Shown piece by piece: positions 50,350 to 59,534 of a stretch of 64,000 nucleotides of DNA. Both the position numbers and the translations under genes were made by a program. The stretch's first letter is position 1. Each line of letters opens with the position of its first letter. Below the pieces are notes generated by a model. The model did no database searches. It saw only the letters and a list, made by a program, of their open reading frames with translations, and had not been told where the DNA came from. Source of the stretch: Planctomycetota bacterium (GTDB lineage Bacteria > Planctomycetota > UBA1135 > UBA2386); contig JAHBXX010000019.1 in assembly GCA_019636245.1 (NCBI GenBank), positions 1 to 64,000 on the forward strand, read 5' to 3'.

Positions 50350-50985
50350 ATGCTGTTCGAGAGTTTCGTCTTCGGCGCCGCCAACTCGGTGCACTGTGCG
50401 TGCATGTGCGGCCCGCTCGCCCTGGCGTTCGACACCAGCGCCATGGGCGCGATCTCGTACCACATCGGCCGCACGATCTCGTATGGGGCCTTGGGCGTAG
50501 GGCTCGGCGCCCTCGGCGCCGCCTTCGGCAGCGACCAGCTCGGCGCGCCGGGCGCCTGGGTGTCGTTCGTGCTGGCGGCGGGCCTCGTGCTGCTGGCGCT
50601 CGTCGGCGAACGCGGCGCCCTGCGGCTGCCCGGCCTGGGCCGGCTGGCCCAGCGCGCGCTCGGGCGGGCCCGCCGGCTGCCGGCCCACGCCCGCGCCGGA
50701 GCCCTCGGCCTCGCCACGCCGCTGCTGCCCTGCGGCCTGCTGTGGTCGGCGTGCGCCGGCGCCACCGTCGCCGGTTCCGGCCTCGCCGGCGGCGGCGTCA
50801 TGGTCGGCTTCGCGCTCGGTTCGCTGCCGCTCCTGCTGCTGGCGCAGACGCAGGTCGCCCGGCTGCTGCAGCGCTTCGGCCCGCGCACGCTGTCCTGGGT
50901 GCAGCGCGCGGCGATGCTCGGCGCCGCGGCCGTGCTCGCCTGGCGCGGCGTCATGGCCGTGCAGGGGAGCAGCTGCTGCGACTGA
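50350..50985 (+). CDS. SafE/TauE-like (DsbD-related) membrane protein
   Basis: 211 residues from ATG 50350; ATG 50344 is two codons upstream. Six hydrophobic helices. The family marks are ANSVHCACMCGPLALAF near the N-terminus and ATPLLPCGLLWSACAGA mid-protein, each with a conserved Cys. The C-terminus ends in SSCCD. Members of this 'heavy-metal/sulfite exporter' group often sit in cbb3 operons beside ccoS and ccoI and are thought to help copper or thiol handling. It diverges from ccoI, consistent with that role. Confidence 0.8.
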   Translation: MLFESFVFGAANSVHCACMCGPLALAFDTSAMGAISYHIGRTISYGALGVGLGALGAAFGSDQLGAPGAWVSFVLAAGLVLLALVGERGALRLPGLGRLAQRALGRARRLPAHARAGALGLATPLLPCGLLWSACAGATVAGSGLAGGGVMVGFALGSLPLLLLAQTQVARLLQRFGPRTLSWVQRAAMLGAAAVLAWRGVMAVQGSSCCD

Positions 50986-50987
50986 CC

Positions 50988-51740
50988 ATGCGGATCGTCT
51001 CCTGGAACGTGCACAAGTGCACCGGCGGCCTCGACCGCCGCCACGATCCCGGCCGCATCGCCGCCGTGCTGTCCGAACTCGACGCCGACGTCGTGCTGCT
51101 GCAGGAGGTGGCGCAGAACGGCCGCTGGTACGGCGGTCACGGCACGCGCCAGGTCGACGTGCTCGGCGACGCGCTCGGGCTGCCGCACCGCAGCTACCAC
51201 GTCAACGTGCGCTTCGGACCGCGGCGCGGCGAGTACGGCAACGCGATCCTGAGCCGCCGGCCGATCGCCGACAGCGAGAACATCGACCTGACGCTGGCCG
51301 GCCGCAAGGCGCGCAGCGTGCTGCACGCCGAGCTGCGCCTGCCGCTGGCCGGCGGCCACACCCGCACGCTGCACGTGTTCAACCTGCACCTCGGCCTCGG
51401 CGAACGCGAACGCCGCGAACAGCTGCGCCGCTTCCTCGCCAACCGCCGCGTGCAGGGCATCCACCAGCACACGCCGGCGCTGGTCGCCGGCGACTTCAAC
51501 GACGTCTGGGGCACGCTCGGCAAGCGCCTGCTGGTGCCGGCGGGCTTCACCGGCCCGGTCCGACCGCTGCGCACGTTTCCCGCCTGGGCCCCGGTGCGGG
51601 CGCTCGACTCGCTCTACGTGCGCGGCGACATGGCGGTGGTGCGGCTCGAGCGCGTGCGCACGCCGCTGTCGCGCGCGGCGTCCGACCACCTGCCGCTGGT
51701 GGCCGAGCTCCGGCTGCGGCCGGACGGCGACACGACCTGA
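50988..51740 (+). CDS. Endonuclease/exonuclease/phosphatase (EEP) family protein
   Basis: 250 residues. The EEP metal and catalytic motifs are present: RIVSWNVHKCTGG (Asn), VVLLQEVAQ (Glu), VFNLHLGL, LVAGDFNDVW (Asp, Asn), LDSLYV and a terminal ASDHLPLVAEL (Asp-His). It has no signal peptide. Family members act on DNA ends, phospholipids or inositol phosphates; this one is not assignable. It starts 2 nt after the SafE-type gene, so the pair is co-transcribed. Confidence 0.85.
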   Translation: MRIVSWNVHKCTGGLDRRHDPGRIAAVLSELDADVVLLQEVAQNGRWYGGHGTRQVDVLGDALGLPHRSYHVNVRFGPRRGEYGNAILSRRPIADSENIDLTLAGRKARSVLHAELRLPLAGGHTRTLHVFNLHLGLGERERREQLRRFLANRRVQGIHQHTPALVAGDFNDVWGTLGKRLLVPAGFTGPVRPLRTFPAWAPVRALDSLYVRGDMAVVRLERVRTPLSRAASDHLPLVAELRLRPDGDTT

Positions 51741-51821
51741 CCGGACGCGGCGCCGCATCTACGCAGTGCGGCGACGCCGAACCGGGCTCTTCGTCGCACT
51801 GTGGCGGTCGGCGCGGCACAC

Positions 51822-51827
51822 TAGCGT
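51822..51827 (+). promoter_or_regulatory. -10-like element of the cytochrome operon
   Basis: TAGCGT, 7 nt before the second of two ATGs (51835) and 4 nt before the first (51832). The usual spacing here favours 51835. Confidence 0.5.
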
Positions 51828-51834
51828 GCCCATG

Positions 51835-53328
51835 ATGCGAGGGATCCCGCTGCGCTCGTGGCCGCTGGCCACGTTCCTGCTCGCCATCACGTGCGCCACC
51901 CCCGAAGCCACGCCGTCCGCCGCCGCCGGCGATCGCGGCGCCGAGCTCTACGCCCGCCACTGCGCCGTCTGCCACGGCCCCACCGGCGACGCCGACACCG
52001 TCGTCGCCCAGCTGCTGCGGCCACGGCCGAACGCGTTCCGGCACGGGCTGTTCAAGCTGGTGAGCACGGCGAACGGCATGCCGACCGACGACGACCTCGT
52101 CGCCACCCTGCGGCGCGGCATGCCCGGCTCGACGATGATGGCCTACGACTGGCTGCCGGAGGCCGACCTGCAGGCGCTGGCCGGCGAGGTGCGCCGGCTC
52201 GCCGTGCAGGGCCGCGCCGAGTCGATCCACCGCACGGCCACGGCGACCAGCCGGCCGATGACGTCCGACCAGGCGGTCGCCATCGCGACGGCCGAACTCG
52301 CGCCCGGGCCGGCGCTCGACGTCGGCCCGCCGCTGCCGGCCACCGCCGAGAACCTGGCCGAGGGCGAGCGCCTCTACGGCCAGCACTGCGCCGGCTGCCA
52401 CGGCAGCGACGGCCGCGGCCTGCCGGCGGGCGCCGACTGGCCGACCGACGGCACCTGGCTGTGGCCGCGGGACTTCACCGCCGGCTACCTGCGCGGCGAC
52501 GCGACCTGGCGCGACCTGGCGCTGCGCATCCGCGCCGGCATGCCGGGCGCGCACATGCCGCCGGCGCGGCTCTCGCTGGAGGAGGCCCGGAGCCTCACGA
52601 CCTACCTGAAGAGCCTGATCGCCGAGGAGGCGTCCGGCCACCACACGCAGTGGCGCCGCACCGTGCGCGTGCCGCGCCTCGCCGACCTCGGCGAAGCCCA
52701 CCGGGCGCGCCTCGACCGGATCCGCCTGCCACTGGCGCCGCTCTGGTGGCGCCAGGACGCCTGCTCGGAGCTGTGGCTCACCGCCGCGCACGATGGCACC
52801 AACCTGTGGCTGCGGCTCGAATGGGACGATGCGACCCGCGACGACGCCGCCACGCCGACCTCGACGATCGGCGATGGCGTGGCGATCCAGTTCGCGCTGG
52901 GGAACGACCCGCCGCTGGTGGCGATGGGCAGCCCCGACCGGCCGGTCAACGTCTGGCGGTGGCACGCCTACGACCCCAAGGGCCTCGCCGGCATGGTCGA
53001 CCTGATCGCGCCCGCCCACCTCGGACTCGACGTGCCGCTCGGGGGCGTGCGCCCCAGGCCGCGCGCGGAGTCGCTCGCGCTCGAGGGCACGGCGTCGGCG
53101 CGGCGGGAGACGGGCAGCGGCCTGCCGCTCGAAGTGGCGACGCAGTGGCGGGACGGCCGCTGGACGGCGACCTTCCGCCGCTCGCTGCGCGCCCGCGCCA
53201 CGAACGAGGTCGACCTCGAGGCGGCGGCGCCGGTGCTGTTCGCGTTCGCGGTCTGGGACGGCCGGCTCGACGCCCACCCGGGCTCGAAGGCGATCACGAC
53301 CTGGCACGTGCTCGAACTCGACCCGTGA
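51835..53328 (+). CDS. Diheme cytochrome c with C-terminal ethylbenzene-dehydrogenase-like heme domain
   Basis: 497 residues. A signal sequence or lipoprotein-type signal ends near C20. Two cytochrome c domains follow: CAVCH (C43, C46, H47) with later RGMPGSTMM, and CAGCH (C185, C188, H189) with AGMPGAHMP. From about 285 the sequence becomes beta-rich: LWLTAAHDGTNLWLRLEWDD, VAIQFALG, WRWHAYDPKG. This matches the DOMON-like EB_dh family that binds heme b in dehydrogenase gamma subunits. A periplasmic c-to-b electron relay is likely; the donor and acceptor are unknown. It overlaps the next gene by GTGA. Confidence 0.85.
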   Translation: MRGIPLRSWPLATFLLAITCATPEATPSAAAGDRGAELYARHCAVCHGPTGDADTVVAQLLRPRPNAFRHGLFKLVSTANGMPTDDDLVATLRRGMPGSTMMAYDWLPEADLQALAGEVRRLAVQGRAESIHRTATATSRPMTSDQAVAIATAELAPGPALDVGPPLPATAENLAEGERLYGQHCAGCHGSDGRGLPAGADWPTDGTWLWPRDFTAGYLRGDATWRDLALRIRAGMPGAHMPPARLSLEEARSLTTYLKSLIAEEASGHHTQWRRTVRVPRLADLGEAHRARLDRIRLPLAPLWWRQDACSELWLTAAHDGTNLWLRLEWDDATRDDAATPTSTIGDGVAIQFALGNDPPLVAMGSPDRPVNVWRWHAYDPKGLAGMVDLIAPAHLGLDVPLGGVRPRPRAESLALEGTASARRETGSGLPLEVATQWRDGRWTATFRRSLRARATNEVDLEAAAPVLFAFAVWDGRLDAHPGSKAITTWHVLELDP

Positions 53329-54251
53329 GTCCCGACCGGCGGCTCCTGCGGCATCTGGCGACCCTGCTGCCGTGGCTGGGCTGCGCCGGCCTGCTCGGCG
53401 CGCAGGACATCGAGCCGCGCCGGTGGACGCACCTGCCGGTCGGCTCGCACATCCTCGGCGTCGGCTACGTCTACACCCAGGGCGAGCTGCGGCTCGAACC
53501 GGCCTCGCGCATCCAGGACGCCGACGTCGAGATGCACACGGTGCTGCTCAGCTACAACCACTACTGGGACCTGTTCGGCAACACGGCGCGCGTCGATCTG
53601 CTGCTGCCCTTCCAGCACGGGCGCTGGGAAGGGCTGCTCGACGGCGCGCCGGCCGCCACGAGCCGGGAAGGCCTCGGCGACCCCCTGGTGCGCCTGTCCG
53701 TGAACCTGGTCGGCGCGCCGGCGCTGGCGGGGCGCGAGTTCGTCGACTACACGCGCAGCCAGCCGAGCCGCACCACCGTCGGCGCGGCGGTCGGCGTGCG
53801 GCTGCCGCTCGGCGAGTACTACGAGGACCGGCTGATCAACCTCGGCCAGAACCGCTACACGATCGAGACCCAGATCGGCGTGCTGCACACCGTGCCGGGC
53901 TGGTCGTACGAGGTCACCGGCTCGGTGTTCGTCTTCACCGACAACGACGAGTTCTTCGGCGGCACGACGCTCGAACAGGATCCGCTCTACGCCGTGCAGG
54001 CGCACGTGGTCCGCACCTTCCCCTCCGGCGCGTGGCTGGCGGCCGGCGCCGCCTACGGCTTCGCCGGCCAGTCGGTGCTCGGCGGCGGCAGCCTCGACGA
54101 CGACCGGCGGAACCTGCTCTACGGCGCGTCCTTCGGCCTGCCGATCGGCGGCGCGCAGTCGGTGCGCATCGGCTACGTGCGCGGCGACACGTTCGCCGAC
54201 GTGGGCATGGACAGCCACAGCCTGCTGCTGACCTGGGCGATCCGTCTCTGA
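53325..54251 (+). CDS. Outer-membrane channel-like protein (phenol MetA family)
   Basis: 308 residues from GTG 53325, overlapping the cytochrome stop. A signal peptide covers about 1-25. The rest alternates short beta strands: SHILGVGYVYTQGEL, SYNHYWDLFGNTARVDLLLP, GAAVGVRLPLGEYYEDRLIN and YEVTGSVFVFTDNDEFFGG. This matches the PF13557-type transporters thought to form outer-membrane barrels. The final SLLLTWAIRL is a typical closing strand. Coupling to the cytochrome suggests that both serve one envelope process. Confidence 0.75.
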   Translation: MSPDRRLLRHLATLLPWLGCAGLLGAQDIEPRRWTHLPVGSHILGVGYVYTQGELRLEPASRIQDADVEMHTVLLSYNHYWDLFGNTARVDLLLPFQHGRWEGLLDGAPAATSREGLGDPLVRLSVNLVGAPALAGREFVDYTRSQPSRTTVGAAVGVRLPLGEYYEDRLINLGQNRYTIETQIGVLHTVPGWSYEVTGSVFVFTDNDEFFGGTTLEQDPLYAVQAHVVRTFPSGAWLAAGAAYGFAGQSVLGGGSLDDDRRNLLYGASFGLPIGGAQSVRIGYVRGDTFADVGMDSHSLLLTWAIRL

Positions 54252-54305
54252 GGCGGGTGGGCGCGGGCCCGGGCGGCACGGTCGACGCCGCCGTGGTCGC
54301 CGTGC

Positions 54306-54311
54306 GACACT
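54306..54311 (+). promoter_or_regulatory. -10-like element of the thioredoxin-like gene
   Basis: GACACT, 7 nt before ATG 54319. It has the spacing of the TANNNT elements, with G in place of the first T. Confidence 0.35.
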
Positions 54312-54318
54312 GCGCATC

Positions 54319-54885
54319 ATGCACGCCGATGCGCCTCGTCCGGCCGCCCGTCGCCGCCTCTGGTACGCCCTGGCCGCCGTGGCCGTGCTGGTCGGCGGCT
54401 ACTTCGGCGTGACCGCGTGGATCCGGCGCCACGTCGACCAGTGGATCCAGGCCGCCGTCGGCCAGCCGCTGCCGGCCTTCCGCCTCGCCGACCGCGACGG
54501 CCGCGTCTGGTCGGACGCAGACCTGCGCGGCAAGCGCGCGGTGCTGCACTTCTTCCGCTCGCGCTGCCACAGCTGCGACCTCGAGGCGCCGGCGATCCGC
54601 GACCTCGAGGCGCGGCTGCCGCCCGACGTCGTCTGCCTGCACGTGATGACCGATGCGCTGCTCGACTTCCCGCCCGAACTGACCGCGGCCACGATCGCCG
54701 GCAAGGCGTTCGCGCGGCCGGTGCTGATGGCCGACGCCGCGTTCGTCGATGCGTTCCACCAGGTGCGCTGGTCGAACGTGACGCCGGTGACCTACGTCGT
54801 CGACACGGCCTCGGTGGTGCGCTTCGGCCTGCGCGGCCGGCAGACCGCCGATGGCATCGCGGCGGCGCTCGAGCGGGTGCGGTAG
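54319..54885 (+). CDS. Membrane-anchored thioredoxin-like (TlpA/SCO-type) protein
   Basis: 188 residues. One N-terminal membrane helix (about 14-32), then a redoxin fold from about 45: QPLPAFRLADRDGRVW, the active-site FFRSRCHSCDLEAP (CxxC, Cys-His-Ser-Cys), and VTPVTYVVDTA with the cis-Pro. It faces the periplasm and probably reduces cytochrome c cysteines or copper sites, which fits the heme and cbb3 genes around it. The CHSC active site is less usual than TlpA's CxPC. Confidence 0.8.
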   Translation: MHADAPRPAARRRLWYALAAVAVLVGGYFGVTAWIRRHVDQWIQAAVGQPLPAFRLADRDGRVWSDADLRGKRAVLHFFRSRCHSCDLEAPAIRDLEARLPPDVVCLHVMTDALLDFPPELTAATIAGKAFARPVLMADAAFVDAFHQVRWSNVTPVTYVVDTASVVRFGLRGRQTADGIAAALERVR

Positions 54886-54973
54886 CGGAACGAGGACCCG
54901 GTCCCAGGATGGGCCGACGCGGCCGCGCGCCACGACCGCCGCGCCGATAACGGAGCCTGGGCTTGAGGTCCGC

Positions 54974-56914
54974 ATGCACGACGCTCCTCGGTTTCGACTG
55001 CCTGGCTGGGTGCTGTTGGCCACCGCCGCCTGCGGCGGGGGCGGCGGCGGCGGCGGCGATGGCGCCTGGAGCCCGCGTTCGCTCGGCCTCGACGGTGGCA
55101 CGGTGACCAGCCTCGCCGGCGACGGCGGCAGCACGCTCTACGCCGGCACCAGCAGCAGTGGCGTGTTCCGCAGCGAGGACCACGGCGCCACCTGGGCCGC
55201 GACCGGAGGCGGGCTGCCCGACGCGGTCGTGGTGCCGCTCGGCGGCACGGCGGTCGTCGCTGCGCTGGCGGTCGATCCGGCGACCGCGACCACGGTCTAC
55301 GCCGGCCTGCTGCGCGGCGGCGTCTACAAGAGCCTCGATGGCGGCGGCGGTTGGACGGCCGCCAACAACGGTCTCAGCGACCTCGACGTCACCTCGTTGG
55401 CGATCGACCCGACCGCGCCGGCCACCGTCTACGCCGGCACGATCGGCAACGGCGTCTTCCGGTCCACCAACGGCGGTGGCAACTGGGTCCGGCGCGTCTC
55501 CGGGCTCGACCACCGCGACGTGCACGCGCTGGCGCTGGCGCCCTCGAACCCGACGCGGCTCTACGTCGGCACGCCGGCCGGCGTGTTCGTCAGCACCAAC
55601 GCGGCGACGACCTTCGCCGCCACCGGCCTCGGCCCGACCGACGTCGCGGCGCTGGCCGTCGATCCGTTCGACCCGCTGACCGTCTACGCCGGCATGCCGG
55701 CCGGCGGCGTGTGGAAGTCGACCGACGGCGGCGCGTCGTGGGCGTCGGCGCGCAACGGCATCCCGAGCCTGCACGCGGTGCAGGACCTGGTGATCGATCC
55801 GGCGACGCCGACCACGGTCTACGCCGCGCTCGACGGCGGCGGCATCTACGCGACCACCGACGGCGGCGCCAACTGGGCGCCGGTGGCCTCGGGCCTGCGG
55901 TTCCTCGACGTCGAGGCGCTGCTCGTGCACACCGCCGATCCGACCCGGCTGGTGGCCGGCACGTTCGGCGGCGGCGTGTTCGTGTCGACCGACGGGGCGG
56001 CGAGCTGGACGCCGCGCAACAGCGGGCTCGGCGGCGGGTCCGTCACCGACCTCGTGGTGGCGCCGGGCGCGCCGGCCGCGCTGTGGGCGGCGACGAACGC
56101 CGGCGTGTTCGTGTCGACCGACGGGGCGGCGACCTGGGCGCCGCGCCACGACGGGCTCGACCGTTGGGAAGTGCAGGCGCTGGCGGTCGGCGCGGCCCAC
56201 TACGTCGGCACGCTCGGCGGCGGCGTATTCCGTTCGCTCGATGCCGGCGGCGCCTGGGCCGCCGCCAACAGCGGCCTCGGCGACCTGCAGGTGCAGGCGC
56301 TGGCGGTCGACAGCGGCAGCGCGCTCACGCTCTACGCCGGCACGCGGTCGGGCGGCGTGTTCCGCAGCAGCGACGGCGGCGACAGCTGGACCGCGGTGAA
56401 CAGCGGGCTCGGCAACCTCGACGTGCGCGGCCTCGCCGCGCACCCGACCGCGGCCGGCACGGTCTACGCCGCGACGCGCAGCGGCATGTTCCGCAGCACG
56501 GACGGCGGCGCGAGCTGGACCGGCGCCAACACCAACCTCGACGACCCGGTGCTCAACTGCGTCGCCATCGATCCGGTCACGCCGACGACGCTGTACGCGG
56601 GCACGGTCAACGACGGCGTCTACCGGTCGACCAACGGCGGCCAGAGCTGGCAGCGCCGCACCAACGGGCTCGCCGCCGACACGATCGTGCGCATCGCGAT
56701 CACTCCCGGCAGCCCGGACCGCATCGTCGCCGTGAGCGCCGGTGACGCCGACGACGGCCGCAACGCCGGCGTCTACCTGAGCGCCAACCGCGGCGATGCC
56801 TGGACCCAGGTGAACCTCGGCCTGCGCCCCGCCGCAGCGACCGCGGTGGTCGTCGATCCGGCGAGCGGGGTGACGTTCGTCGGCACGCGTGGCGGCGGCG
56901 TGTTCCGTCGCTGA
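54974..56914 (+). CDS. Lipoprotein with BNR/sortilin-type beta-propeller repeats
   Basis: 646 residues. The signal ends in a lipobox, LLATAAC (C20), followed by eight Gly residues as a flexible tether. About twelve repeats of roughly 45-50 residues follow, each like VYAGTIGNGVFRSTNGGGNW: a TLYAGT strand, GVFxS, then the Asp-box TDGGASW. Such repeats build seven- or ten-bladed propellers; two propellers in tandem are possible. It probably sits on the outer membrane and binds sugars or proteins; no catalytic residues are evident. Confidence 0.85.
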   Translation: MHDAPRFRLPGWVLLATAACGGGGGGGGDGAWSPRSLGLDGGTVTSLAGDGGSTLYAGTSSSGVFRSEDHGATWAATGGGLPDAVVVPLGGTAVVAALAVDPATATTVYAGLLRGGVYKSLDGGGGWTAANNGLSDLDVTSLAIDPTAPATVYAGTIGNGVFRSTNGGGNWVRRVSGLDHRDVHALALAPSNPTRLYVGTPAGVFVSTNAATTFAATGLGPTDVAALAVDPFDPLTVYAGMPAGGVWKSTDGGASWASARNGIPSLHAVQDLVIDPATPTTVYAALDGGGIYATTDGGANWAPVASGLRFLDVEALLVHTADPTRLVAGTFGGGVFVSTDGAASWTPRNSGLGGGSVTDLVVAPGAPAALWAATNAGVFVSTDGAATWAPRHDGLDRWEVQALAVGAAHYVGTLGGGVFRSLDAGGAWAAANSGLGDLQVQALAVDSGSALTLYAGTRSGGVFRSSDGGDSWTAVNSGLGNLDVRGLAAHPTAAGTVYAATRSGMFRSTDGGASWTGANTNLDDPVLNCVAIDPVTPTTLYAGTVNDGVYRSTNGGQSWQRRTNGLAADTIVRIAITPGSPDRIVAVSAGDADDGRNAGVYLSANRGDAWTQVNLGLRPAAATAVVVDPASGVTFVGTRGGGVFRR

Positions 56915-56996
56915 CGGTGCTGTGCCGGCGGGTGGGCTGCGCCGCATGCGCGTCGAGCGTGGCGGCGCAGTCGGCGGCAATCCCGCCGACGTCGCG

Positions 56997-59282
56997 TCAC
57001 CGGGCCACGTTCACGGTCGCCACCATGGCGCCATCGCCATCCCGGCGCACCGCAACGGGGATCGGCTCCCCGACTTCCTCCCAGGCTCCCAGCACGTACT
57101 TCACGATGCTGACGGGCACTCCATCGCCGAGCGTGTCCTCCAGGTCCGCTTCCCCGTTCACGTCCGTGCACAGCATGCGCCCGCCCGGCAATCGCAGCCA
57201 TGTGCCCGCCATCACTCCGGAGGGACCCACGACGCGCAACTGCATTCCAACCAGATGGAAGCCGCTGGCGAGTTCCTGTCCTGCAGCAGTACCAACTTCG
57301 ACCAACGTGGCTGTGCTGCGCTCCACGGCCGAGGACGTGTCGAGGCCCCGCACGACAAGGCAGTACAGTCCCGGGACCACCGTCAAGCTGGCTCTCCCAT
57401 TCGGCGCAACCCGCGTGGACAATCGAACGCCCCGCCGCTGCACCGGGACAAGGGAGACCCGGTCGCCAGGCATCAAACCACGCGCTGCGTGGGCGTCACT
57501 CGCGACGTCTACCGCGACCAGGATCACGTTGCTGGCGTCCAGTTGCAACGCATGGCCTTCCCGGACCGAGTATGTGCCAAGCTCGATACTGTTCAGCTCG
57601 GTTCGGTCCTTGCCCACCATCAGGACTACCTTGTAGTCGTCCTCCGTGACGCCAGACACGGCGAACTCGCCGTCACGGATGTCCGCATCTCTTGCTGCCC
57701 CGTCTCGCATGCGCAGGAACCGGAGCTGTCGGAGCATGCTGCTCGCACTTCTGTTCCAGGTAATGGTGCCTTGCACATGCAAGGCCCTGCGCAGTTGGCA
57801 GACGACCACGGCGTCGTCTGCCAGCTCGACCCTACCGCGCTCGTAGCCGGATGCCGAGATCAGGAGGTCGCAACTGTCGCCGACGGCACCGTTGCACCGC
57901 ACGGAACCCGACGCATCCGTGATCCACTCGCCCTGGACGATGTCCTTGGTGCCCATCGATCCCAGCGTCCACCGCCAAGCTTGGCCGCGATGCTCTGCAT
58001 CCCGGTAGCCGGCTACGAGCTGGACCACCGCGCCTACGACCGCCGATCCTGTGCGAGCATCGACCACCGTGGCGGTGTAGGTCCGGGCCGACAAGGAGGT
58101 GTGGAACCAACGTTCGCCAGGGAGTGTTGCCTCTTCCACCCAGACATCGCACACAGCGACCCCCGGGAAGCTGGGGGACCGTACAAGCAGGCGATCGCCG
58201 TCCACGAGTGGCCCCTGCAAGTCGACGACACCAAGGGAAATGGCCTGCTGGGAAGTGAGTTTGCCAGAGCGGTAAACGGACACCGAGCCAGTTGCCAGTG
58301 CTCCTTGCGGCCCTGTGATACTGAGGCGACAAGCCGACTTGCGATGGACGACGATCGTCACCAGCTCCGCATTTCCAACGGGGAACGGGCCAAGATTGCC
58401 GGCGCACTCATGCGTCCCGGAACTGCATGCTACATCGAGAAAGCATGGCTGTCGTACGCCGACAAGGGAAAACCGGCCGTTCGCATCAGTGCGTGTGCCC
58501 TCGGCCTCCCCGGATGGTCGCACGTCGACGTCACGGCATGGATCGCCCTGTTCGTCGACGACTCTTCCCATGAGAGTGTTCGTGTGCCGCACTTTCACTG
58601 AGAGGCGCCATAGGGCATCCCGGTCGATGTCGAGGCGTCGAGGGTCGCAGTGGTATGGCGGGTCACACGACACGGCCCATGGGCCCCGCAACAGAATCAG
58701 ATCGTGGGAAGAGTCGTTGGCACAGTCGACGACGTGGGCCAGATGCTGTGAAATGCCGTGGGTGGATTGCCCCAGGAAGTCGAGTCGAACGCGGGCGAGT
58801 CCGCCCACGTCGGGGCCGCGGTCGATGAGGAGGCGCACGGCGTGGTTGCGGCGCAGCGCCGTCAGTGTCTCCTCGGGACAGAGAGCAGACACATGAATCA
58901 CCCCACTGTAATCAGGCATGCCTTCCACGACGTAGCTGCCCGGGGCACCAATAGTCACACGGCCATCGCTGTCAGAGACAAGGACCTGCTGGGTCATCCT
59001 CTCAGCCAGCCTGAGTCCAGCAAGTGGCGCGTCCGTGTCGGCATCGAGCAGCCGCAACCGACCAAGAGCGCCCGCCAACAGCCGCTCGGTCGCGCCGCTC
59101 CGTTCCATGGGCTCATGTGAGGCGCTCTGCGGAGTTGCGGGAGCAGTGGCGGCAGGCCGCAGTCTAGCGCCACCGATCGCCTGCCAGGCGTACCAGGACC
59201 CGGTGAGTGCGAGGCCGAGCGCGATGAGGATCGTGCACAGGCCATGGGGCCATCGCAGCGCCAGTCCTGTAGTGGATCTCAT
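56997..59282 (-). CDS. Membrane-anchored protein with carboxypeptidase-regulatory-like repeats
   Basis: 761 residues with one N-terminal membrane helix (about 14-36) and a long extracytoplasmic part. Several beta-sandwich units resemble the carboxypeptidase regulatory-like/CarboxypepD fold: TLMGRVVDEQGDPCRDVDVR then GRFSLVGVRQP, and YTATVVDARTGSAVVGAVVQ. No enzyme domain was seen. The GC content and codon choice are visibly lower than in neighbouring genes (codons such as AGA, TTG and GTA occur freely), which suggests later arrival. Function unknown; surface adhesion or assembly is plausible. Confidence 0.75.
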   Translation of the reverse strand: MRSTTGLALRWPHGLCTILIALGLALTGSWYAWQAIGGARLRPAATAPATPQSASHEPMERSGATERLLAGALGRLRLLDADTDAPLAGLRLAERMTQQVLVSDSDGRVTIGAPGSYVVEGMPDYSGVIHVSALCPEETLTALRRNHAVRLLIDRGPDVGGLARVRLDFLGQSTHGISQHLAHVVDCANDSSHDLILLRGPWAVSCDPPYHCDPRRLDIDRDALWRLSVKVRHTNTLMGRVVDEQGDPCRDVDVRPSGEAEGTRTDANGRFSLVGVRQPCFLDVACSSGTHECAGNLGPFPVGNAELVTIVVHRKSACRLSITGPQGALATGSVSVYRSGKLTSQQAISLGVVDLQGPLVDGDRLLVRSPSFPGVAVCDVWVEEATLPGERWFHTSLSARTYTATVVDARTGSAVVGAVVQLVAGYRDAEHRGQAWRWTLGSMGTKDIVQGEWITDASGSVRCNGAVGDSCDLLISASGYERGRVELADDAVVVCQLRRALHVQGTITWNRSASSMLRQLRFLRMRDGAARDADIRDGEFAVSGVTEDDYKVVLMVGKDRTELNSIELGTYSVREGHALQLDASNVILVAVDVASDAHAARGLMPGDRVSLVPVQRRGVRLSTRVAPNGRASLTVVPGLYCLVVRGLDTSSAVERSTATLVEVGTAAGQELASGFHLVGMQLRVVGPSGVMAGTWLRLPGGRMLCTDVNGEADLEDTLGDGVPVSIVKYVLGAWEEVGEPIPVAVRRDGDGAMVATVNVAR

Positions 59283-59303
59283 GAGAGTCGACGCTGGGCG
59301 CGC

Positions 59304-59534
59304 CTACAGCCGAGCCGCAGCAATGGCCGTCAGCGCGTGGTACGCCACATCCTCATCCTCCGCGTCGATGCGGAAGATCAGTGCCCCCAGCGAGCCGTAT
59401 GCAGAGAACACGAACGCAGACTGGCCGGTGACGCTGGGGTGCGCAAGTGCATCGGCCTTGCGAACCTCCCCGCGAAGGAGCGCCCGGCGCTTGGCTGCGC
59501 AGATCTCCACTCCGTATTGTGCGCCAAGAGACAT
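59304..59534 (-). CDS. Small hypothetical protein
   Basis: 76 residues, ending 22 bases before the gene at 59282 and on the same strand. It has a mixed hydrophobic/charged composition with AFVFSAYGSLGALIFRIDAE in the middle, and no family is recognised. The reading frame is not obviously a shadow of another gene, but there is no clear ribosome site before ATG 59534. Treat as tentative. Confidence 0.4.
   Translation of the reverse strand: MSLGAQYGVEICAAKRRALLRGEVRKADALAHPSVTGQSAFVFSAYGSLGALIFRIDAEDEDVAYHALTAIAAARL

Noticed and set aside
57200..59120. Several plus-strand open frames (for example at 56889-58601) opposite the 761-residue gene
   Set aside because: They lack motifs, signal peptides and ribosome sites; the minus-strand frame has a membrane anchor and recurring beta-sandwich units.
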